Below, piece by piece: positions 21,001 through 33,000 of a DNA stretch of 64,000 bases. Numbering within the stretch: position 1 is the stretch's first letter; each line of letters starts with the position of its first letter. Position numbers and translations under genes: made by a program. Below the pieces are notes generated by a model. The model worked only from the letters and a program-made list of their open reading frames with translations, was not told the DNA's origin and searched no databases. The DNA comes from Paratrimastix pyriformis (taxonomy: Eukaryota; Preaxostyla; Paratrimastigidae): the NCBI GenBank assembly GCA_027972325.1, contig JAPMOS010000008.1, positions 490,001 through 554,000 on the forward strand. Direction: 5' to 3'.

Positions 21001-24000
21001 CGCCTGCAACAGCGCCTCGCCGCCAGTGGTCACCCGGCGGCGCCGCCCCGCGGCCGGCCGGCCTCGAAGCAGTGGCGGCCGGGCGGGCAGGCCCCGCCAC
21101 CCCGGGGCTCGTCCAAGCAGGGCCAGGTGCACATCGAGACGGGCAGGCCCCTGCTGGCCTCGGCCGCCCCGGGGGCCAGCGGGGTGCCCCAGGTGCTGGA
21201 GGTCCCCCCGGCCCCGCGCATCCTGTCGGCCGAGAAGCTCATCGCCATGCTCGAGCAGTTCGGGGTCCGCCCCGCCGCCTTTCCTCTCCCTCTCCGCTCT
21301 GCGGGTCCCCCGCCGCTGGTCCCCCCTCATCTGGATCGGCGTCACCACCCCCTGGTCGCGCAGGAGTACCCGGCCAAGTACCGGGTGGCCATCTGGTCGC
21401 AGGTGCTGCGGCTGCCCCGCAATGTGGAGACATTCCGTGAGCTGCTCGCGCGAGGCCCGCACCCCGGCCTGGACCACTTCGAGCGCGTCTACCCGCTCAA
21501 GTCCGCAGCCCATCCATAGCCTCCACCAGCATCGCATAGATCCTTGCAGGGGAACGATGGGATGGTTCGGATCGCATCGGGGGGGATGGGGGAAACGCAT
21601 CAATGCACACGCTCCCCCATCACCACCCCTGCCCCCTGCTGACTTCTGCTGTCTGCTGTCTGCTCCAGGGACGGGCGCCTGGCCCGCCGGACCCACCGGC
21701 TGCTGTCCTGCCTGGCCCATTGGTCGCCCGTCTGCGCGGACATCGGGCCCGACATGGCCCCGGGCTGCTTGGACCCCGCCCCGCCCACGGCCGCAAGTTC
21801 GGCAGGGGCTCCCTCCTCGGCGGCCAACCCGGCCGGGATGGGGGCCCGCCAGACGGGCTGGGTGCCGGCCCTGGTGTTCCCCTTCGTGCGGCTGGTGGGC
21901 GACGACGTGGCCTGCTTCGAAATCCTCTGTACCTCATCAGTCCGCACCCCCCCCCCCCCCTCCCCCCCCCTCCCCCCTTCAGCAGCTCTTCAACCCCCCG
22001 CCCGCACAATCCCGCCCTCCCCGCCCACGGTGGTCTTGCTCACTTACCCCCCGCGCGGCGCGCTCCCCCGTCTCATTGACCCGCAGCGAACTGGTGCCGG
22101 GACTGGTTCGACTACCTGCCGCACCCCCCGCTGGCCGTGCTGAGCCGGCTGGAGGCCCTGCTGGAGCACCACGACCCGGCCCTCCTCGGCCACTTCGTCC
22201 GCCAGCAGATCACAGTCGAGGTCTGCGCCCCTGCCCGCCTGCCCGCCGCCCGTCCGCTGTCCCCCTCCCACCGCGCTTCCCTACCCGCCGCCCGTCCTCA
22301 CGCCTTGCGCTGCTCGGGCGGGGCAGGTGTACGGCTGGTCGCTGCTTGCGAACCTGTTCAGCGAGGTTCTCTCGGGGCCCGAGTGGGCCGCCGTCATGGA
22401 CCACCTGTTCACCTTCCCCAACCGGGGCGGCGGCGTGGAGCTGGTCCTCTGCCTGGCCGTGGCCTACGTCATGTACCACCGCAAGGCCCTCATGGCCATG
22501 CGCGCCCTGCCCGACTTCATCGTCCGTGGCCGCCTGCGCCCTCCCCCCGGCCCGCGGGAAGTGAGCGAGGAGAAGGGTACTGGGTTTGGGGGACGACATT
22601 GCTCATGTTGGCTTTCCCCTTGATCCCGTCGGCATCACCTTGGCCGGGCGGGCAGCGGTTCTTCCACAACCCCAACCCGATCGACGTGCACCGGCTGGTG
22701 GCCCACGCGCACAGCCTCCTTGAGGGCACCGCCCCCGAGATGCGGACGCGCCTCTTCGCCACGGTGGCCCCCTTCACGCCCCTCCCCCGCGGCTCGTACC
22801 CCGTCTTCGACCGGTCCGCCCAACGCCCACGCCCCATCTCCGGCTTCTTGCCCGTCCGTTGGGGAGCAGCGCACCTGCCCAACTTGTTTTTCACCACCGC
22901 CGACCGGGTGGGGGGGCCGGGGCGGCGCAGGTACCCGGTGTACTTCGTGGACTGGGAGCTCCAGGAGCGCCAGCGCATCCGCAAGGAGGAGGAGGAGTAC
23001 CTCAGGAAACAGTCTGTGTGACGCCTCGCAGCTGCCCGCTCGCCCGCCTGCCAGCCAGGCCCCTTTTCCTGCCCTCCTCCTCACGTGGCCCTTCTCGGTC
23101 CCTTCTTCTGTCCTCTGCCGCAGGCGCGTCCTTGCCGAGCTGCAGAAGCGCTGCGACCAGATGGAGAACGAGGAGCGCGCTTGGACGGAGCAGGTCCGGC
23201 TGCCCCCCACCCACCCCCGCCCCCATCGCACCACCTACCCCCGGCCCTGACGCTCCGACATGGCGGCGATGGTCTGCTGACCCGGTCGTGCGTGGCGTGG
23301 CGTGGCTCCCAGCAAACGGCCCTGCGCAAGGCCGAGGAAGCCCGACGGCAGGCCGCCCAGGCGCGGGCCGCGGCCCAGGCCTCCGACGTCGACAGGTCGG
23401 CCGCGCCCCAGCAGCAGCACCTCCCTCGCCCCTTGCCCTGCGACCCACCATCGTCATCATCCCCGGGGGGATGTGGGTCGGGTGTGCTGCTGCAGGCTGA
23501 GCGACGAGCAGCTGGAGGTGCGGCTGCGGCAGGTGCACCTGACGGAGGAGCGCCAGCGGGCCCGCATGCGCAACCTGCTCGAGACCCAGCAGGCCGAGGC
23601 GGCCGCACTCGAGGAGGAGGCCCACCAGCTCGCCCGCCAGCAGGGTATCGCCGCAAAGTCCGCCCCGCATCCACCTTCTCGGGCCCTCTCGCCTGCCCCA
23701 ATGAACCCCCAGACCCCCTTGGACAAGTTGCCCGTGCGAGCCACCCCTCACCCTGCGGCGGCGACCGTGGTGTGGTGTGGATGTGGGGCGGGCCACCAGG
23801 AAGCGTGTGCAAGAGGAGGCGCTGCGGAACCTGGAGTTCGAGGCGCAGGCCCGCATGGACCACGTCGACCTGGAGGAGCAGACCCGCGGGGCGGCGGCCC
23901 ACCTGCGGGCCCACCAGGAGCACCTCCAGCGGGAACACCTGGCCGAGCACCGCCTCAAGGAGGAGCAATGGAAGCGCGAGGTCCGCCCCGCCCCTGCCGT

Positions 24001-26541
24001 GCCAGTTGCCCCACCCACCCAACCAGAGACCTCGCCCGCACCCGCACCCCCGTTCGTATCACTCTGGGCGTCGTACCCTTGCGATGGGCGCCTGGCGTAA
24101 GGCCGAACGCAGATCAACCCCATGCCCCCACCCGCCCCGCCTCCGCGGCTCCTCATCTCATGCGTCGAGCGCCGGCGGTGGTGGTGGCGGCGCTCTGCCG
24201 TTGCTGCTGCTGCTGCTGTGCTGCTTGGCGTGTGGGGCGGGGGGGGCCTGGAGGGCCGGGGATGGGGAGGGCATCCCTTGTGTTTATGGATGGGCCATCC
24301 GCCCGTGGCGCTGGCAGGCCCATCAAAGGCCTCGGGAGACATATGCACACACACAGACACACAGACGCTTCCTCAACTCCTCGGCACCGCCACGCGACAT
24401 GACACTCACTCATTCCCATCCTGGTCCCCCCCCCCCCCCCCCCAGGACGAGGAGCGGACCCTGCGGGCGCGCCTGCAGGCCCAGCGGCGGGACCAGGTTG
24501 CGGTGCGTGTCGAGGCGGAGCACCAGCGGCGGGCCCTGGAGGACCGCACCACCGAGACCGAGCTGGTGCACCGGCTCAAGATGGCCGAGATCGACCGGGA
24601 GCGCCGCCTGCGCCACCTGGCCGAGGACGCCCACACCCGCAGCCAGGAGGAGCTCCTCGAGCAGCGCCACAGGGAGGCCTTCATGGAGGACCAGCAGAAC
24701 CTCGTCCGCAGCCGCAGCCGCCACCACCACCCCCGCCCCCCCTCCTGCCCGACCGCATCTGCGAATATCACCCTGCGGCTTCACCCCAGGCAGCTGATGC
24801 CTGCATGCTCGAGTGTCCATCCTGACCATTGCCCATCCGTCCCCTCCCCTCCCCTCGCATCCCCTCTCTCTCCTCGCCAACAGGAGCAACGGCAGCTCGT
24901 GGTCGAGCAGGAGCGGGCCCACGATGCCCTGCTGCGGCAGTACACCGAGCAGCTGGAGGCGGCCAAGGAGCAGCTGGCCCTCGAGGCCGAGCAGCGCGCC
25001 CAGCGGCTCCGCCAGGCCGAGGCCGACCGGAAGCGGATCGAGCTGGACCTCGCCGCCCACCGCATCCAGGCGGCTCACTCCCAGGACATGTCCGCGGCCG
25101 GTAACCCCCCCCCCCCCCCCTATTTTCCGCCCCGGATCACCTTCTGTCCTGTTGCTCCAACCCGATCACCACCTCACACCTCACGACGCCTTGGTGGTGG
25201 GCGGTTGTGTTTCCGGCTTCTCTGGGCAGCGCCGAGCAAGAGCGCTTCCTGCAGCGCGCCATGGCCGACCTGCAGCGCTCCCGGGCGCGGGACGAGGCCA
25301 TGCAAGAGGAGCTGGTCGGCCGGGAGCGCCTCCTCCAGCAGCTGCTGGCCGAACAGGGCGCCCGCTACCGGGAGATCGGCACCAGCTTCCACAAGGCCAT
25401 CCACCTGCCCGTGCCCGAGCCGGCCGGGCCGGGCAGCCCCGGGGTGCTCTTCCCCATCCACGAGCAGCAGGCGCCCCCAGTCTTCGAGGGCAACCGCTCC
25501 CCGCCCCCGCCCCGTTCCTACCCATCACCGCCCCCGCCCCCACCCACCCAACCCGCCCGGCCGCCCTCGCCGCCCCGGGTCAACACGAGCACCTCATCCC
25601 CCCACCACATGGCCCCCGCGCCCCGGGGCCAGAGCCGCGTACCCCGGTCGACATCCCCCAACAAGGCCGCCGAAGAACCCTTCCCCACCGTACCCCCGTC
25701 GGCGCCCCTGTTCTCCGAGACCGCCGCCCCCGGCAGGCGGCCCCTGCCCCAGGGCCCACCCCCACCCATGTACGGGCACCCGATGGGCCAGTCGGGTCGG
25801 TCGCAATCCCCCCCGGTCTTCCCCACGGTTCCCGGAGCCGCCCTCTTCGTCCCCATGGCCGCCCCGGCGCCCATGGCGCCTCCTCCGCCCGCCCCCGGGA
25901 TGCCCGGCGGCGCGGCCTCCTTCCCCGCCTCCAAGGCTCCCTCGCCCGCCTCCACGGCCCCCCTCCCCAGGCCCACATCACCCTCCCGGGCCGGCACCGG
26001 CGTGGGCGACTCGGCCCCGTCGCCCACCCCGTCACCTCAACCCACACCGCCCCTCTCTGCCTCTGGGCCTGCACGGCCCCCGCTGGAGCCCACCCCGGCT
26101 TACATCACCGCGCCCAGCGTCTTCCCTCCATCGCCTCCCCGCTCGCCCCAGCCACCACCCCACCGGCCTTGGAGCGGAGGCCCTCCGTTCGGGGGTCCCA
26201 GACCCGATGCCCCCGGCCCGATCGCCCCAGGGCCCCCCGCCGAACAGTCATCTTCGTCGTCCCCGGGGTACCCCATGGGCACCACCACCACCACCATGGG
26301 CCCATCCACCAGTGCCGAAGCCCCGACCCCAAGCTCGGACTACCTACCCGCAGAGGGCGAGGGCGAGGAGGCCGTCCCCGACGAGGAGTGGGGCGAGGAA
26401 GGCGAGAGCGTGAGCAGCGAGGGGAGCGGAAGCGTCATCAGCAACGGCAGCACGGGCGGCGACCGGCCTGGGGAAGTCACTTCGACCTCTTATGCTGCCT
26501 CTCACGGGGCAGCGGGGCAGTACTCCGACGCTCCGAGGTAG
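18090..26541 (+). CDS. TBC1D31: TBC1D31 (WDR67) homologue: WD40 repeats, TBC domain, coiled coils
   Basis: In animals TBC1D31 is a centriolar-satellite/pericentriolar scaffold for ciliogenesis. Order here: WD40 blades (SGSRFVCTAIRSDGAYFAAV at about 18108; 'SYTAHKSAVHSIAFHPTGRL'; 'VTLWDPRTWAKKRVL'; 'SGRFLVTTFNDSTVWLWESS'), a spacer, a TBC domain ('EYPAKYRVAIWSQVLRLPRN' at about 21365; LELVPGLVRL-like blocks; 'GWSLLANLFSEVLSGPEWAA' at about 22335), then 'FFHNPNPIDVHRLVAHAHSL', VYFVDWELQERQRIRKEEE and a long Arg/Glu/Gln coiled coil over many exons to about 25400, then a Pro-rich acidic tail. This matches the human order, including 'YP.KYR.FIW' and 'QERERIR..E'. The TBC catalytic Arg and Gln finger motifs are not apparent, as in the family, so Rab-GAP activity is doubtful. 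ATG 18090 is preferred; an in-frame ATG at 17931 lies in AT-rich, probably non-coding sequence. One intron (23981-24445) carries the duplicated element. Confidence 0.87.
18932..18950. repeat. poly-G run
   Basis: A homopolymeric G tract of about 19 in an intron of the TBC1D31 homologue. It is a polymerase-slippage-prone site whose length may vary between reads. Confidence 0.8.
24038..24364 (+). repeat. intronic duplicated element, copy 1
   Basis: This 327-bp segment lies inside the intron 23981-24445 of the TBC1D31 homologue. It matches 48504-48826 with one substitution (T/C near 24161) and a 4-nt length difference in the terminal CA run. It begins GCACCCGCACCCCCGTTCG, contains a GGTGGTGGTGGCGGC stretch and (GCT)n, and ends ATATGCACACACACAGACAC-ACAG. 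Flanking intron bases on both sides are unrelated between the two sites. No open frame resembles a known protein, no terminal inverted repeat was found, and no clear target duplication was seen. Confidence 0.92.
24426..24445 (+). other. poly-C tract forming a 3' splice site
   Basis: Eighteen C followed directly by AG, then the coiled-coil exon 'DEERTLRARLQAQRRD'. Here the polypyrimidine tract is pure cytosine. Confidence 0.75.
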
Positions 26542-27044
26542 TGGCTTTGTTAGAGCACTTCCACTTACTGCCACAAATAGAAGCAGCGAGAAGTTAACCG
26601 GTGCCAACACTAGAGTTGCTCGAAAGTGACGCTAGCATTTGCTAGCGGCTCAAGCGGATTTCTTCTTTCTCTTGCACACTTCTTCTTTCCGCTTCCTTCT
26701 TTTCCTCTTGACGCGAAAGGCCAAAACCAAAAAAACCGTGCGCGTTTCCTTTCTTATTCTTTCTTCTTCTTCTTTCTTCTTCTTCCAAGAGCCAGCCAAG
26801 AAAGAAGAAAACGGCGGAAGAAGCGCCGCTTTCGAGCAACTCGACTGTGCTGAGATGCACGATTTGGAATGGGAGTTCTCCATTTTGATAAATCCTCTCT
26901 TTAGTAAATCGCTCCCCAAGAGGCGTACGGACGAACGCGAGCCTGTTCTCGGCTTGTTAGAGCCTGTTCTCGGCTTGTCAAAAAAAATGGGGGTCTGCGG
27001 CTGTTGCGGCTCGGAATTATCCACTGTTCGCCTAGAAGACTGTT
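26542..27044. other. intergenic, AT-richer, no gene seen
   Basis: It holds the 3' end of the TBC1D31 homologue and the upstream region of the next gene. There is a long T/C-rich stretch (about 26655-26790, TTCTTCTTT-like) and a direct repeat of GAGCCTGTTCTCGGCTTG (about 26940-26978, two copies six bases apart). The open frames across it are Phe/Ser or Lys/Glu artefacts of the TTC/GAA repeats. Confidence 0.6.
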
Positions 27045-30000
27045 ATGTCACACCACTCGGGCGGGAGCCGATATAACGTCTCCTTAGCCACCGCTTCACT
27101 GAAATCTATGGACAGAAATGCAGGGTCCAGCCTCCTGCAACGGATGGAGAAGGTTCGAAGAATCTTGAGGAAGGCTGACCGAGCGTCGTTGTTTTTGTCG
27201 TAGGGGTATTGGGACAGTTCGACGCTCATGTTGAAGGGGAATACCACGTTCCGCTACATGACGACCCTCTTCACTTACATTGAAGTCTTTCAGCTCTTCA
27301 GTTTTGTCTTCTTCGGCGCTTTTGAGTGGGATTGGTATATTGATGCGTTTAATTCGTACTTTCTGTCATTTTTGGTCTGTCCCTTCTGCATCCATCCTCC
27401 CCTGCATCCCCCCTGCATCCCACATCCCTCCTGCCCCCTTGCATCCCTGCATCACTCGCTTGATTCATCATTGTCTCAATAGGGAATACGCAAACTACTT
27501 TATATCAACCTCTTGTCCTGGTTGATTCTCTACTGTGTCAGCATTACCATTGTGCTGGCTGTCGTGGCCACCACATCTTATCTTGCGCACATCCTCCAAA
27601 AGGGCGAGATCATCAAGCGCATGTGGATTGTCAGCTTCCTGCGTGGCGCCGTGCTGTACACCATCACCATCGGGAACATCCCGGTATTCACCAGTCTGTG
27701 CTGCTGGTGGTTGTGTTTCCCTCACCTCGGATTCTTCGGTCCCGTCCGCCAGTCCTCGGTGGCACCTTGTCTGCGCTGTGGGAGCCGGTCTGGACCCAAT
27801 CCCGCGCCCTTCCCTGACCACCCGGTGCCTCTCCCCGCAGACCCCTCTGGATGGCGTTTCTCTCACGGTGCGGGTGGCTCTGGCGGCAGTCGCGGCACCC
27901 TTCCTGATCATGCACGTGGTCTTTGCCATCGTGATGTGCTTCGCCCTGGTCCGAGACGCCCCCGCCTCTCCGCCCAGCCGCCCGGTCGCCCCCTCCCTGG
28001 CTTTCAACGCGGCTCCCTGTTTTTGACCGCAGAACGAGTCGAGCCTCTCGTCGGATAGCCCCTTCTGCCGGCTCCACTCGCGGACGCATGCCCACAACCT
28101 GATCATCCGCATGGTGATGGTCACCTGCTTCGTGGTGGCTCCCACCCAGGTGCTCTTCCTCAAGGTCTCGACGCTCATTCTCCTCGCTTCATCTCACTCC
28201 GCCCTCCCATCCTCCCGTCCGGCGCACGCCGTTCTGCGCGCATCGACCCCCGACAACCCGCGTCACGCTCGCTAGATCGTTGTCCTCGTCACGGGAGTCT
28301 GCCTGACGGCCAATTGGCTGCTGAACCAGCCTTTCTATAGTGTCTGTGCCCTCCTCGTGTTCGCTTTCGCGGGGCATTTCCTGTGTCCCTTTCTCACCAC
28401 TTCCCACTCCTGACGGGCGGACTGCCACACGACCCCCACCACGGGCAGCGGATGCTGAACATGTACTGGTCGGGGGCCTTCCTCTCGTTCACCTGGGCGG
28501 CGGTCGTCCTCCAATTCCTGCACATGAGCCCGCGCACGCTGAGCCTGGTCTGCGTGGTGGGCATGGGGCCCGTCTACCTGCTGGGCATGGCCGGGTCGGC
28601 CTTCCGGCTCCACTGGCTGCAGCCGTACGCCCTGCAGCCCCGCTGCTTCCTGCTGCCCTTCCGGATCTACGTCACCCAGCTGCGCAAGGCCGAGCTGACC
28701 CGGGCCGTGCCCCCCAGCGGCACGGTGGCCTCGTTCTCGTCCCTCTCGGCCGCGGCCACGGGGGGCGTCGTCCAGCGGGCCATCCACGCGGCCCAGGCCC
28801 TCTCGGCCGCCCCCCGGAAGGGCATCAACGCCACCGAGCCGGGCTTCCCCTTCCCGCGCCTCCGGTGGCCCTACCAGGCCGAGATGCTCTTGCGGACGCT
28901 GGTCCAGTACCGGATGGCCCTGGTCAAGCAGGACAAGGTGCTGCTCTTCTCCAAGCGCTACCCGGCGGGCTCCTCCCTGCAGGGCAACGTCTCCCGGCAG
29001 CAGCTCAAGGCGGGCATCCGCCCGGGCAACCCGAGCTCCTTCGCCCCTGCGGTGGTCGCGGGCGGGTACGGCGATGGTCCGTCCGGCTGGCAGGCCTCAC
29101 CCCACCGCCCCCTCTGGCTCCTGCCCACCCGCCCGCCCTCCCGCCTGTCTGTTGGCGACTCTGCGAGCTTTCTGACGGGCGGTGGGTTGCCCTCTGACCG
29201 GGCGGTGGGTTGCCCCTCGGCGGTGGGTTGCCGCTTGGCAGACGGCTCGGCCATGCCCAGCCCCTCGGGGACCCCGCCTCCGCCCGGCCCCGAGGACCCC
29301 GGCTCATCGGCAGGCACGGCCATCGTCCGGTCGGGCAGCCTCACCTCGCCGCCCAGCCTCACCCCGCTGGCCCCGCCCGCTGGCTCGGCGCCCGCACTGA
29401 GTCTGCTTCCCCTCCAGGGCCCAGTGGGGGGATGGAGACACGTGGGCCGAGGGAGCGCTTCGTCATCCTCCCTCCCTCCCTCCCCCCCCCTGGTCCCCCC
29501 CCCCCCCCCCCCGGTCCCCCTGGTCCCCCTGGTCCCCCTGGTCCCCCAGCCCTGGGCGGCTCGGTGGCCATGGATCCGTCCCCCTCGGCCAGCAGCGGGG
29601 CGGCGGACGGGCCGGGCCCGATCGAGCAAGAGGTGACCGCTGTCGAGGCCATGATCGAGTACTTCTTCAGCTACATCTCGTTCTGCTTCCCCCAGGTCGC
29701 TCGCCCCTTGCTCGCTGCCCCCCCATGGCTCCACGTCCCGTCGCCCCTCTCGCATCCTCCACGTGCTGACCTCCGCCTTGCCTCTGCATTCCTGGTGGGG
29801 TGGCCTTCGCCCCGTCGTCAGAACCCGCTGGTTGTGCTGATGCGGACCAACTACCTGCTGACCATCCAGGGCAACCTCAGCGAGGCCACCATCACCCATC
29901 GGCAGCTCGAGGGGGTCACGATCCCCTTCCACCTGCGGCCCCTCTCCAGCCGGCTCAACACCACCCTCCGCAGCGCCCAGTCCACGTCCGTCCGGCGCAC

Positions 30001-33000
30001 CCGCGAGGGGCGAGGGAATGGCCGTCCCCACCCTCACACAGGCTCCCGACTGTGCTCCCTCCCTCCTGCCCCTGACACTCCGGCTCACCCCCCGGGGGGC
30101 GGGTCTCCTCTCGTTGGTTGGTTTGGGGGCAGCGACACCAACAACATGTCCTTCCTGCAGGGGGTCGCCTTCGAGCAGGACTACAGGCTCGGTCCGCCCC
30201 TCCTCACCCCCCTCTCCTCAGGCCTCCCCTCCTTCCTTCCTTCCCTTCTTCACCTTGCCTCCTTTCCTTCCTTCCTGTCTGCTTGGCTGCGGGGGCCCGT
30301 CATCCTCTTCCTGGCCGGCCGTCGGGCAGCCGAGCGGTCGCGGGACATCATCCGCCAGGAGCTGACCCAGTTCTGGAAGCTCATCAGGCGGGTGGTCAAG
30401 CAGGGCGACACCACCGGTCAGCCCCGCCCCAGCCCCCCCCGCCCCGCCAACGCCTGACCGCCTCGTTTGTTCGGCTGCTGCTGCGCTGGGTGGGTGGTGG
30501 TGTGTGTGTGGGGTGTCAAGTCGGCCCGGGAGGAGGACGCCGCCCCGGAGGTCTCTCGTTCCCCCGGCCCGCCGGACTCCTCGGGCCCCGCCACCGCCGG
30601 CAAGGCGAACCCGCCCGCTGCGCAGACCTTGTCGCGCCACTTGTCCGACGAGGCGCCCCCGCCGCTGGGTGTCAAGGCAGCCCCAGAGGGCGAGGCCCAG
30701 CAAGACGGGGGCCGTGAGGGGGGCCGCTCCTCCAAGCACACCACATCCGTGCTCCGCCTGCTGCCCCAGGTCCGCCCCCTCCCATCCTGCCATCCGCCCC
30801 GCCCGATCCGGTCATGGCGCGTGGTCTGTGCGGGGGCGGCATCGACATCACCTCCGCCGTCGCGGTGCGGGTGGACTCGCAGGTCCAACCGACCCTGGTG
30901 GGCCACCTGGACGCCATTATCGTCTGTCCTCAGCGCCCCACCCATATGCCCATATGCCCAGATGCCCATATGCCCAGATGCCCAGATGCCCAGATGCCCA
31001 GATGCCCAGATGCCCAGATGCCCTCTCCGATCAGCCACCGCTCACTGCTTTCGCTTTCCGCGCTGCTGCTTGCCCCCGCCGCCGCCCCCAGGCCCACACC
31101 GAGCAGGCCAACCTCCGCTACGGGAAGCTCCTCCAGCGGGCCACCCCCCGCGTCCTTCGGAGCTACTCGGTCTTCCTGGAGGTCGGCATCCCACACCCCT
31201 GGCGGCATTTCGCCCCACCCGCACACCGCCTTGGTTCGGCTTCATCATCTGGGGCGGTGGACGGCGGTGGCGGGTGTGCGGGGGCTGGGCGGGCGTGGTG
31301 TGTGTGTGTGCGCGCGCAGCTGGTCTACCGGGCCCCCGAGCAGGCCCGGGACTACATCGAGCTGGCCGAGGAGCTCGAGCAGGACCAGAACTCCAAGCCG
31401 CTTGCCGTCATCCCCTACGAGCCGTCCCGCTCGAGCCGCTCCAACGGGGTCTCCCTCTCCCGGGTGGGGGCCGTCCCGCTGGTCGACGTGGCCGCCATGC
31501 AGCGCCGCAGCGTCCGCCAGCTGGGGGCCCTGACCACCGACGACGAGGCCGGCCGGCCCCCGGCCGCCGGGACGGACGGCGAGGAGGATCCCCAGCAAGG
31601 GCAGGCCGGCTCGTCGGGCGACGAGAAGGCCGCCGCCGACCCGCAGCAGCAGCAGCAGCAGCAGCGCATCGACCGGGCCGCCGAGGCCCACCACCACTCG
31701 CGGGCCTGGTGGCTCAAGTGGATCCTCGCATGCGTGGCGGCCGCCCTGCTGCTCGTGGTCCGCCCCCCTCCCTCTTCCTCTCTCCCACTCCACTCCCCCC
31801 GACGCGGAGTGCATTGCGCCCCCCCCCCCCCCCCCCCCCGCCCTTCTCATGTCGTCCCTGCCCTCTCCCTTGCCGGCAGGCCCTCCTGGTGGGCCCGATC
31901 AGCGTGGTCTTCCTGAACACCATCAACTCCGAGGCGCTGCTGGTCAACGTGGCGGGCGACGTGCGCAAGTACTCGGTGAACGCCATCATGGGCTGCCTGG
32001 ACATGGTCGAGGGCAACGCGTCCGACACCCACGTCCTCGACATCAACCTCGGTTCGCCCGCCCGCCCCGCCCGCCTGCCCCGCCCGCCTGCCCCGCCCGC
32101 CTGCCCCGCCATTGGGCGCTCACAGTGCGTCGGCGGTGGTTATGATTGTGGGGGACGCAGCCTGGCTGAGCAAGTCGGTGCAGATCCTGCTGTTCAAGCT
32201 GCAGGAGGAGGTGCTGCCCTACTACAACGCCCAGAACGAGGCCCTCCACCGGGCCCTGGCGGGCCTCTCCAACGCGAGCCTCTCGTCCTCCGTCAGCTTC
32301 ACGGCCACCCCCAACAGCCTCTTCGCAGACCGTCCGCCCGCCTGCCGCCTCCTGGTTGGGCGCACGGTGCCCACCGCCCGCCCACCCGGAGATCACACCC
32401 GGGGATCACACCCGGAGATCACACCCGGAGATCACACCCGGAGATCACACCCGGAGATCACACCCGGGGATCACACCCGGGGATCACACCCGGAGATCAC
32501 ACCCGGGGATCACACCCGCCCGCCCACCCGGAGATCACAGAATGCCCGGCTGTGTCGAATATTGTCAGCCATCTGGCGTCTGCTCAGCCGCAAATACGTC
32601 TTCTGTGGTGGTGGGTTGCGGGGCGGCGCAGTGAAGATGCAGATGCTGCTGGACGGGGAGACGGTGACCCTGACGGCCAAGGAGGCCCTGGACAAGTTCC
32701 TCTTCGCCCTGCGGCGGCTGCCCATCCTGGTGGAGGAGTACCCCGATGTGCCCATCACCCGCCAGGCGGAGTGGCAGGTGGTCATGCAGAACGCGGCCGC
32801 CATCGACGCCACCCTGGAGAAGGTCCACATGACCTGGGCCACCCTGCTGGCCGAGGGCATGCAGCTGGTCGGGTGGATGTTCACCCTGGCCTTCGTGGCC
32901 CTGACCGGCCTCGCCCTGGCCTTCGTCCAGGTCTCCCGCATGATCCGCCTCGAGGCCGACAAGTCCGTCCCCCCGCGCCTACCCGCATCCCTCCGTCGAG

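Noticed and set aside
24038-24364. tRNA-derived SINE
   Set aside because: A GTTCGTATC stretch resembles a B box, but it lies upstream of any A-box-like sequence and no poly-A or T-stretch end was found; the element's class is left open.
26639-27076. 145-codon Phe/Ser-rich plus-strand frame upstream of the Tmc-like gene
   Set aside because: It spans TTC/TTTC simple sequence and runs into the Tmc-like gene's first exon in another frame.
32386-32540. CRISPR-like regular repeats (also 891-975)
   Set aside because: Units are contiguous tandem repeats with no unique spacers, inside eukaryotic introns; these are minisatellites.
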